In this document: piece after piece, positions 57,554-64,000 of the stretch
Layout of the letters: every line of letters begins with the position of its first letter
How positions within the stretch are numbered: position 1 is the stretch's first letter
From: Planctomycetaceae bacterium
GTDB taxonomy: Bacteria > Planctomycetota > PLA2
Direction: 5' to 3'
Assembly: GCA_011525755.1 (NCBI GenBank)
Contig: WYBS01000126.1
Span: 1-64,000 of the forward strand
DNA: 64,000 nucleotides
Position numbers and translations under genes: made by a program
The notes under the pieces: generated by a model
Told to the model about the DNA's origin: nothing
The model's input: the letters and a program-made list of their open reading frames with translations, nothing else
The model's database searches: none

Positions 57554-59152
57554 TCAGCGGCCGGCGGCCTTCTTCTCTGCGTCGGCGTCGGCCGGCGTGC
57601 CCTCGGCGGGCTTCGCGTCGTCCGCGGGCTTCGCCTCCCCCGCAGCCCCCTCCGCCGGCTTCGCCTCCGGCGCAGCGAACTGCGGCTTCAGCGGGAAGGT
57701 GATGGCGACCGTGCCGAGCATCGGCAGCATGAAGAAGCGTCCCGGCAGCACGCGATCGAAGAACAGCGTCCAGTCGCGCTCGAACTTCTCCGCCGCGACC
57801 GGCGGGGTGGTCGGGGCGCCGTTGACCGTGATCGTCAACGGGAGGTCGAGGTTGATCAGCGGGTCGCTGAGCGCGAGCGTCAGCCCCTCCGCCTCCGTGA
57901 CCTGGAGGTCGATCCGGTTGATGTCGTTCCCGTCGACGTTCTCGCGGCGCACCTGGAAGACGAGCCGCCCCGCCTTCTCCGCGAGCGGCGCCTTCTTCGC
58001 GGCGTCGTTCACGTCGAAGTTGAAGTTCGCGTCGAGACCGAGCAGCGGGAACGGCTGGATCTGCTCCGCCTGGGCGAACCGCCAGGTGAAGCTCTCGCGC
58101 ACCTTGGGGCGCGCGTGCGCCGCCAGGAACGCCTTGATCTTGTCCTCGCCGCCGCGCAGGGCCTCGTCCACATCGCGGGTCGCCTGGATCACGACTAGGT
58201 TCTCAGGCTTACCCGACGCCTTGTAGGCCGCTTCGAGCGCGGCGGCCGTGGGCTTGCCGACCGCGTCCCAGTTCGCGGCGTCGGCGATGTAGAGGAACGG
58301 GATGCCGTTCAGGTTCTCGAGGAGGAAGAACTCCTCCGGCGCGAGGAGCGGCGCCTTCCGGTCGTCGACGCGGTCCCGGAGGATGATCCCCGCGAAGACC
58401 AGCGACTGCTCGTACGCCACGCGGATCGCCTTGCCGTGCACCTCGAGGAAGATGCGGTCCCAGTCGCCGCGGTACTCGGTGAGCGCCTCGATGAGCGTCC
58501 GGTAGAGCGCCTGGAGGTCCTCGAAGTGGTTGTCCGTGAACTGGAAACCGTCCGGGTTCGTCGTCGGCGCGACGACGAGCACGTCGTTGGCCGCGGGGGT
58601 CTTGAACCAGTTGTTCCAGACCGCGTAGCGGCTGCGCTGCTCGAACGGGGCGCTCCGGAACGCGGGGTGGCGCGGGTTGATCACGCGGCCGTGGAGGCTC
58701 ACGACCACCGGGATCCGGCTCTTCGCCGGGTCGTAGGTCGGGGGCACGAGGATGGCGTACTCGTGCCGCTTCATCCCCTTCGCGTCCCCCACCTTCACGT
58801 ACTCGAGCGAGCCCTTCCGGTACTTCGTCTCGAGGTACTTGATCCGGGCCCGGTCGAGCATGTCGATCACGACGTCGGGCTGCGGCCGGAGGTCGCCGAG
58901 CGGCGTCTGGCCCGTGGCCGCGAGCCACTTCAGGAACTCCTCCTGGCCCGCCGCCTGCTCCCTCGCGAGGGCGGGCTTGCTGCTCTTCTTCTGCTCCGCC
59001 TCGTTCTTGAAGTACCTGTCCAGGGCCTTGAAGCCCTTGTCGAGCTCCTTCTTCTTGGACCCGTCCTGGAGAAGTTCGTCCAGCGTCGGGGCCGCGACCG
59101 CGGCGCCCGCGAGGGCGAGAGGGAGGAGCAGGGCCGGAATGGATCTTCTCAT
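57554..59152 (-). CDS. Exported alpha/beta-hydrolase-like protein lacking the catalytic serine
   Basis: This is a 532-residue protein with a signal peptide (MRRSIPALLLPLALAGAAVA). A charged helical part leads to a hydrolase domain resembling planctomycete PHB-depolymerase/esterase-like proteins: YAILVPPTYDPAKSRIPVVV, SLHGRV, VLVVAPTTNPDG, and a C-terminal beta domain (LINLDLPLTITVNGAP). Where the nucleophile G.S.G is expected after the RIFLE strand, the sequence is VHGKAIRVA, so catalysis is probably lost. The C-terminus is an Ala/Pro/Lys/Glu-rich repeat (EAKPAEGAAGEAKPADD), likely disordered. Confidence 0.75.
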   Translation of the reverse strand: MRRSIPALLLPLALAGAAVAAPTLDELLQDGSKKKELDKGFKALDRYFKNEAEQKKSSKPALAREQAAGQEEFLKWLAATGQTPLGDLRPQPDVVIDMLDRARIKYLETKYRKGSLEYVKVGDAKGMKRHEYAILVPPTYDPAKSRIPVVVSLHGRVINPRHPAFRSAPFEQRSRYAVWNNWFKTPAANDVLVVAPTTNPDGFQFTDNHFEDLQALYRTLIEALTEYRGDWDRIFLEVHGKAIRVAYEQSLVFAGIILRDRVDDRKAPLLAPEEFFLLENLNGIPFLYIADAANWDAVGKPTAAALEAAYKASGKPENLVVIQATRDVDEALRGGEDKIKAFLAAHARPKVRESFTWRFAQAEQIQPFPLLGLDANFNFDVNDAAKKAPLAEKAGRLVFQVRRENVDGNDINRIDLQVTEAEGLTLALSDPLINLDLPLTITVNGAPTTPPVAAEKFERDWTLFFDRVLPGRFFMLPMLGTVAITFPLKPQFAAPEAKPAEGAAGEAKPADDAKPAEGTPADADAEKKAAGR

Positions 59153-59217
59153 CAGGGACTCCCGGGCAGGCGCGGCGGTGCGCCCGTTCGGATTGTCGCA
59201 CAGCTTTGCCGCCTCAT

Positions 59218-60549
59218 CTATCCTCCGAACCCCCCGGGGGCCCAGAGGAGCCGGTCCGCGAACCATTGCCACCGGACCTCGGGCCCGTTCACGGCGCGCG
59301 CCGCATCGAGGCCCTTCCGCGCGTACTCCCGCGCGGCAACGACGTCGCCGCGCTCCCACGCGTCGGTAAGGAGGTTCTCGAGCGCGTCGAGGTTCCGGGG
59401 CTCCGCCGCGAGCACCTTCTCCCAGCACGCGCGGGCGCCGGCGCGGTCGCCGAGGCCGTCGAGGAGGATCCCGTAGTCCGTGAGCGCCGTCGGGTCGTCG
59501 GGCGAGGCCTCGAGCATCGCCTCGTACGCGGCGCGCGCCTCGTCGTAGCGGCCGAGACGCCGCGCAGCCATCGCGAAGTCGACCGCGGCGGCGGCATCCG
59601 AGGGGTCGCGCGCGTGGAGGTCCTTCATCACGTCGTAGACGCCCTGCACGTTCCCGTTCGCCCACCAGTAGCCCGCGACGTAGCGCAGGCGCTCCCACGC
59701 GCCGCGGTTCGACGGATCGGCGTCGAGGATCTCGCGGGAGAGTGCGGTCGCCTCGTCGAGCATCGCCTTGTCCTGCATGCGGTAGCCGCGCTGGACCAGG
59801 GCGAAGCCCAGCTGGTCCTTCGCGGGGAGCGCATCCGGCCTCTTCGCGAGGAAGAGGCGGAGATCCTCGATCGCCTCCGGGAACATCGACAGCTGCGCCC
59901 GCACGAAGCCGCGGTAGTAGCGCGCATTCAGGTCCTCCGGGTCCGACGCGAGCCGCGCGTCGAGCCACGCGAGGAGCCTTCCCCCGCGGCCGGCGGCGAA
60001 GGCCGCCCCGTAGGCCGCGTCGAGGTTGCCGTCCGCGAGCGCCGCCTCGAGCGCCACCGCGTAGGCCTCCCGCGCCTCGTCCGCGCGGCCGAGGAGCTTC
60101 AGGCACTCCGCGGCCCGCACGGCCACGGCCGTGTCCATCGCCTTCCGGAAGAGCGCGAGCGCCGCCTCGTAGTCCTCGCGCTGGTACTCGATCTCGCCGA
60201 GGAGCGCGTCGTCGCCCGCGCGCGCCGCGAGCCGCTTCGCGTCCTCGAGGTAGAGACGCCCGTACATCCCCGCGGCGCTCCGCAGGCACGCGGTGGCCGC
60301 ATCCCGCGCGAGCTCCTTGTCCGCGGGACGCCTCTCCGACGCGCGAACGAGCGGCTCGACGGCCGCCTCGGGCTCCCCGAGCCGGAGATAGGAGCGGCCG
60401 AGCACGGCCCAGGCGCGCGGGTCCGCGTCGCTTCCGTCCGCGAGGTCGCCGAGCTTCTCGAGCGCCTGCTCCGGATGCCCCTCGGCAAGCGCCTTCTCGG
60501 CCGCATCGAGGTCCCCGGCGAGGACGAGGAGCAGGAGGAGGCCCGTCAC
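59218..60549 (-). CDS. Exported TPR-repeat protein
   Basis: This is a 443-residue tetratricopeptide protein: PEQALEKLGDLADGS, AWAVLGRSYLRLGEPEAAVE, GEIEYQREDYEAALALFRKA, and RRLGRYDEARAAYEAMLEA, with about ten helical pairs. A short hydrophobic start (VTGLLLLLVLAG) suggests export or anchoring, using a GTG start. It probably assembles protein complexes; the neighbour is a multiheme cytochrome and they may be functionally linked. Confidence 0.78.
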   Translation of the reverse strand: MTGLLLLLVLAGDLDAAEKALAEGHPEQALEKLGDLADGSDADPRAWAVLGRSYLRLGEPEAAVEPLVRASERRPADKELARDAATACLRSAAGMYGRLYLEDAKRLAARAGDDALLGEIEYQREDYEAALALFRKAMDTAVAVRAAECLKLLGRADEAREAYAVALEAALADGNLDAAYGAAFAAGRGGRLLAWLDARLASDPEDLNARYYRGFVRAQLSMFPEAIEDLRLFLAKRPDALPAKDQLGFALVQRGYRMQDKAMLDEATALSREILDADPSNRGAWERLRYVAGYWWANGNVQGVYDVMKDLHARDPSDAAAAVDFAMAARRLGRYDEARAAYEAMLEASPDDPTALTDYGILLDGLGDRAGARACWEKVLAAEPRNLDALENLLTDAWERGDVVAAREYARKGLDAARAVNGPEVRWQWFADRLLWAPGGFGG

Positions 60550-60588
60550 CGACGCCTCCCGCTTCGAAGGGGAGGGGCTCCGGGGAAC

Positions 60589-61731
60589 CTACTCAATCGG
60601 CACCGCCTTCTCCTCGACGAGCGTGCCCTGCTCCACGGGCACGTAGGGCGAGAGGTTGTAGTAGAGCCGCAGGATCGCCTTGCCGCCCTTCGCCGCTTCG
60701 GGGATCGCGATCGAGCTCTCGCGCCAGTTGTCCTTGCCGAGCGTGCCCTCGGGGTCGATCTGCGTCGGCTCCTTCTGCTCCTGGCGGTAGAAGAGCCGGA
60801 TCAGGTCGAGCAGCGCCTCGCGCTCGAGATTGCCCGTATGCGGGTCGAGGACGGGCACGGGCTGGCCGTAGGCGTCGAGGAACGCGATCTTCAGGCGGAT
60901 CGCGCGGTGGCGCGCGTCCGTCGGGATCCGGTGGCCTGCGCCCCGGTTCACGACGCGCGCGACGATCCGCTCCTTCTGCTGCGACGCGACGATCGTCATC
61001 GCCTTCCGGAGCATCTCCGGCGAGTGCGCGCCGGGGAACCGGTGCGTCCTGCGCGCCCTCGGCGGCCCGCCGGTCACGACGGGGGACACGACCTCCTCCG
61101 CCATGTGGCAGGAGAGGCAGGTCATCCCGTCGCGGTAGTAGCGGCTGCCCATGAACTCGAGGTGCGTGCCGTGGAGGTTGTGGCAGACGCCGCAGAAGTT
61201 GATCGTGGCCTCGCGCATGTCGGGACGGTCGTCCGGGAACGCGGGATCGTGCACGGGCCCGCAGGGCGCCCCCTCCGGCCCGCCCGCGGAGGCGGGAGTC
61301 CCCGACGTGACGACGTGCCGGCCGCGCTGGTGGCAGGAGAGGCAGTTGACCCCCGACTCGCGGAAGTCCTGCCGGGCCTCCGCCGGCGAGTCGAGCCCGG
61401 TCTCGAGGATCGGCCGCGGCGCGTGGCACGAGAAGCACGAGGTGTCCGTGTGGTTCTTCGACTGCTCGGTGTACAGCGGGCCGACCCAGGCTTGCGAGTG
61501 CCGGTCCTCCGACCACTCGCGCCAGATCTCCTCGTGGCACCGCTTGCAGCTCTCGTGCGAGTCGAGGATCCCCGGCTCCGCCGGCCTCGCCGCGGGGACC
61601 GCGACCGCCCCGCCGTCGCGCGGGGGCTCCGTCGGGGGCTCCGACGGTTCCGGCCACGCGAGCGCGAGCGCGAAGAGCACCGCGCCGACGACGAGGACCA
61701 GGGCGAGCGCGATGCGTGCCCCGCCGCTCAT
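60589..61731 (-). CDS. Pentaheme cytochrome c-type protein
   Basis: This is a 380-residue protein with an N-terminal anchor (about 7-26), a Pro-rich linker and five CxxCH heme sites: CKRCH (62-66), CFSCH (99-103), CLSCH (130-134), CGVCH (180-184) and CLSCH (205-209). The spacing and the HSQAW-type segment resemble cytochrome c554-related multiheme proteins. After about 210 the rest is a beta-rich domain (RIVARVVNRGAGHRIPTDA) common in this group. A role in periplasmic electron transfer is inferred. The ATG overlaps the ABC gene stop. Confidence 0.87.
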   Translation of the reverse strand: MSGGARIALALVLVVGAVLFALALAWPEPSEPPTEPPRDGGAVAVPAARPAEPGILDSHESCKRCHEEIWREWSEDRHSQAWVGPLYTEQSKNHTDTSCFSCHAPRPILETGLDSPAEARQDFRESGVNCLSCHQRGRHVVTSGTPASAGGPEGAPCGPVHDPAFPDDRPDMREATINFCGVCHNLHGTHLEFMGSRYYRDGMTCLSCHMAEEVVSPVVTGGPPRARRTHRFPGAHSPEMLRKAMTIVASQQKERIVARVVNRGAGHRIPTDARHRAIRLKIAFLDAYGQPVPVLDPHTGNLEREALLDLIRLFYRQEQKEPTQIDPEGTLGKDNWRESSIAIPEAAKGGKAILRLYYNLSPYVPVEQGTLVEEKAVPIE

Positions 61732-62744
61732 GCGTCCTCCCGGAGCGCGCTCCGCGGCGTCTCGGGGCCCGCGAGCGACACCGCGTCGCCCGCGCGGAGC
61801 GGAGCGTCCGAGAGAGCCGCGACCTCCTCGTCGCCGACGCGCACGCGGCAGCGCCACGGACCGCCCGCGAACTCGCACGCGACGACGGTCCCGCGCACGG
61901 GCCCCGCGCCGATCCGCACCTCGTCGGGCCGCACGCTCACGCGCACGCGGCCGCGCGCCGGCTCGCGGAGGCGCAGCACCCCGAGGGCGGTCTCGACGGT
62001 CCCGTCCCCGCGTGCCTCTCCGGAGAGGATCGCGGCGTCGGTCAGGAACTCGGCCGCGAACACGCTCTGGGGGTCGAGGTGCAGCCGGTCGGGCGCGCCG
62101 AGGGCGACGATCCGCCCCCCGCGCATCACGCCGATGCGGTCGGCGAGGAGGTGCGCGTCCGTGCGGTCGTGCGTGATGAGCAGCGTCGTCATGCCGTGCC
62201 CGTCGTGGAGCCTCCGCACGAGGCGCGCGGTCTCGCGCCGGAGCCGCGCGTCCAGGTCGCTGAAGGGCTCGTCCAGGAGCAGGAGCCGGGGCCGCCGCGC
62301 GAGCGCGCGGGCGAGAGCCACGCGCTGCCGCTCCCCGCCGGAGAGGAGCGAAGGCTTCGTGTCGAGGAAGCGGTCGATGCCGAGCTCCTTCGCCACCTGC
62401 TCCACGCGAGCGCGGCGATCGCCGGCCTCGGGCACGAGGCGGTCGAGTCCGAGCGCGATGTTCCCTCGCACGGTCAGGTGAGGCCAGAGCGCGAGCCCCT
62501 GGAACACGACGCCGACGTCGCGGAGATGCGGCGGCAGCGGCAGCGCGTCCCTGCCGAAGAGCGTCACGCGCCCGGTGTCGGGCCGAACGAGACCCGCGAG
62601 GATCCGGAGGAGCGTCGTCTTGCCGCTTCCGGAGGGGCCCACGAGCACGAGAAGCTCCCGCTCCCCCAGCGAAAGCTCCCCGACCTCGAGGACCGGACGG
62701 CCCCCGTAGGACTTGCGGACTCCTGCCACCTCGACGGCCGTCAT
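61728..62744 (-). CDS. ABC transporter ATPase with TOBE-like C-terminus
   Basis: This is a 338-residue nucleotide-binding subunit of an importer-type ABC system (PotA/UgpC/ModC-like). Walker A GPSGSGKTT (36-44), signature LSGGERQRVALA, Walker B LLLLDEPFSDLD and the H-loop THDR are intact. The last ~110 residues (VSVRPDEVRIGAGPVRGTVV and WRCRVRVGDEEV) form TOBE-like beta folds. No permease or binding-protein gene is adjacent in the window. ATG 62744 is chosen over GTG 62747 because TAGGAC is 6 nt upstream. Confidence 0.9.
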   Translation of the reverse strand: MTAVEVAGVRKSYGGRPVLEVGELSLGERELLVLVGPSGSGKTTLLRILAGLVRPDTGRVTLFGRDALPLPPHLRDVGVVFQGLALWPHLTVRGNIALGLDRLVPEAGDRRARVEQVAKELGIDRFLDTKPSLLSGGERQRVALARALARRPRLLLLDEPFSDLDARLRRETARLVRRLHDGHGMTTLLITHDRTDAHLLADRIGVMRGGRIVALGAPDRLHLDPQSVFAAEFLTDAAILSGEARGDGTVETALGVLRLREPARGRVRVSVRPDEVRIGAGPVRGTVVACEFAGGPWRCRVRVGDEEVAALSDAPLRAGDAVSLAGPETPRSALREDA

Positions 62745-62835
62745 CACACCGTCCTACGGAAGTTCCGGGCCAACCGCCGGGCGGCGCGGGAAGTATCGCA
62801 CGAAAGACACCCGTGGCACCGCACCGTAACACCTG

Positions 62836-64000
62836 TCACTTCCGGGGGAACTCCCCCACCGCCCCGGAGCGGGCCTCCTCGGGGGCGAGCGGATCCGCCT
62901 TCCAGCCGGGCTCGAGTCGCCGGAGCTCCTCGTGCGCCGCCTGCCGGTCGAGCTGCTCGCCGGCGACGAAGATCCGAAGCAGTCGCGGCACCTGCCCCTC
63001 ATCGCCGAGCCTCGACAGCGCGCACGCGAGGAGCACGATCGCGCCGGGGGCCGTCTCCTTCGCGAGCGCCGCCGAGAGCGCCTCGCGATGGCTCGCCTCG
63101 CCGAGAACGCCAACGAGCCTCGCGGCAGAGCCGCGCACCTCGGGATCGGCGTCCCCGAGACGCTCGACCGCGAGCGGGACAGCCTCCCGGTCCCCGAGGA
63201 GCCGGAGGGCATCGAGCGCCCGCGCCCGCGCCTTCGGGTCCTCGAGCCCGAGCGCCTTCCGCAGCGCAGGGGCGGCGGCGGGATCGCCGATGTTGCCGAG
63301 CACGAACGCGGCCTCGCGCTGGAGGCTCGGCACGCCCTTGAGCATCGCCTCCGCGAGCATCGGCACGACCGGCGGACCGAGGCGCACGAACACCTTCTCG
63401 GCGATGTAGCGGTCGTTCACGGCCTGGCCGCCCAGCCACCCGATCATGTCCGAGCAGCGCGCGCGGAAGCGGGCGTTCGCGGCGTCGAAGGGGCGCGCGC
63501 GCACCCGTTCGGCGCGCGTCTCCTTGAGCCGCTTCGCCCACGCGTCGGCGTCCGCGTCGCGGTCGGCGTAGCCGCCGTTGTAGCGGAAGGGGAGGTCGAG
63601 ACCCGTGTGGCGCCGCAGCACCGCATGCGCGTCGATGAGCACGCGCACCATGTCGCGACGCCGCATCTGCAGGACGAGCTCGTCCTCGACGGTCCAGAGC
63701 CCCATCCCGAGCAGCGCGTCGCAGATCTGGGCATCCACGGTGTAGTACTCCGAGTTCGCGCCCTCGGCCGCGAGCGCCGCGACGTTGTCGTTCGGGTTCA
63801 CGGTCGAGAGCTGGAGGACGAGATCGACCGCCGTCCCCGGGTCGTTCAGGAGCGTCAGCCCCGCGGCCGCGTAGAGCCGCATCGCGCCCTGCACGCGCGG
63901 CTCGGGCGTCGGCGCGGCGAGGAGGGCGAGGAGCCGGTCCCGCGCCTCCGCGCCGCCGATCTTGCCGAGCGCGAGGCAGGCGAGGCGCCGGATCCGCTCC
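62836..64000 (-). CDS. HEAT-repeat protein (partial, N-terminus outside the window)
   Basis: The frame is open from the window edge to a TGA at 62836, giving at least 388 residues without a start. HEAT-like units occur at both ends (RRLACLALGKIGGAEARDRL; AAFVLGNIGDPAAAPALRKAL; LDALRLLGDREAVPLAVERLG; AARLVGVLGEASHREALSA). The middle (residues near 100-200 of the visible part) is not HEAT-like and has DLPFRYNGGYADRDADADAW, a segment I do not recognise. It was probably exported, as the other HEAT proteins here, but the start is missing. Confidence 0.8.
   Translation of the reverse strand, partial: ERIRRLACLALGKIGGAEARDRLLALLAAPTPEPRVQGAMRLYAAAGLTLLNDPGTAVDLVLQLSTVNPNDNVAALAAEGANSEYYTVDAQICDALLGMGLWTVEDELVLQMRRRDMVRVLIDAHAVLRRHTGLDLPFRYNGGYADRDADADAWAKRLKETRAERVRARPFDAANARFRARCSDMIGWLGGQAVNDRYIAEKVFVRLGPPVVPMLAEAMLKGVPSLQREAAFVLGNIGDPAAAPALRKALGLEDPKARARALDALRLLGDREAVPLAVERLGDADPEVRGSAARLVGVLGEASHREALSAALAKETAPGAIVLLACALSRLGDEGQVPRLLRIFVAGEQLDRQAAHEELRRLEPGWKADPLAPEEARSGAVGEFPRK

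Overview
The window is very GC-rich chromosomal DNA, densely packed on both strands. It most resembles an uncultured member of the Planctomycetota. That placement is inference from gene content: many secreted HEAT, VIT/vWA and alpha/alpha-toroid proteins, DUF1570-type peptidases, a eukaryote-like UDP-sugar pyrophosphorylase, and many predicted lipoproteins and signal peptides. I saw no phage, CRISPR array, rRNA or intact insertion sequence, and no gene I would call a DNA-binding transcription factor.

0-13.6 kb: a partial membrane protein; a nucleotidyltransferase relic; the tmRNA gene (tag ANSNYALAA); two methylenetetrahydrofolate-reductase-family genes, one fused to a homocysteine methyltransferase; a VIT-vWA-toroid protein; a scrap-heap of gene fragments with a MITE-like element (8.2-9.0 kb); a zinc peptidase; a lipoprotein that shares the toroid domain; and smpB overlapping queD. 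SmpB and tmRNA act together in ribosome rescue.

13.7-33 kb: mostly exported proteins of unknown role (metzincin lipoprotein, degenerate peptidase, 1409-residue HEAT solenoid, two tandem cyclophilins, BamE-like lipoprotein, small beta-barrel). Among them are a galactokinase-family enzyme, fumarase, a DinB-like protein, tRNA-Leu(CAG) and a membrane flippase-like protein.

33-45.4 kb: a PfkB kinase, thpR, recA, a nucleotidyltransferase and alaS, then a fatty-acid operon rpmF-fabD-fabG-acpP-fabF. It continues into a UDPGP-type pyrophosphorylase, D-Ala-D-Ala ligase and a cupin, so membrane lipid and peptidoglycan precursor genes lie together.

45.5-64 kb: a carboxypeptidase-regulatory-like protein; the tightly overlapping set pepA, DHH phosphoesterase, arginase-family and MBL nuclease; a 99-bp tandem array; prkA; and a leftward run encoding a membrane spermidine-synthase-like protein, an esterase-like protein lacking its nucleophile, TPR proteins, a pentaheme cytochrome, an ABC ATPase and a HEAT protein cut by the window end.

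Two genome-scale signals stand out. First, the 14-mer GGGGGCTCCGGGGG (or its complement) occurs at least nine times, in genes and between them. Second, about a dozen genes have a -10-like hexamer only 6-7 nt before the start codon, which predicts leaderless mRNAs.
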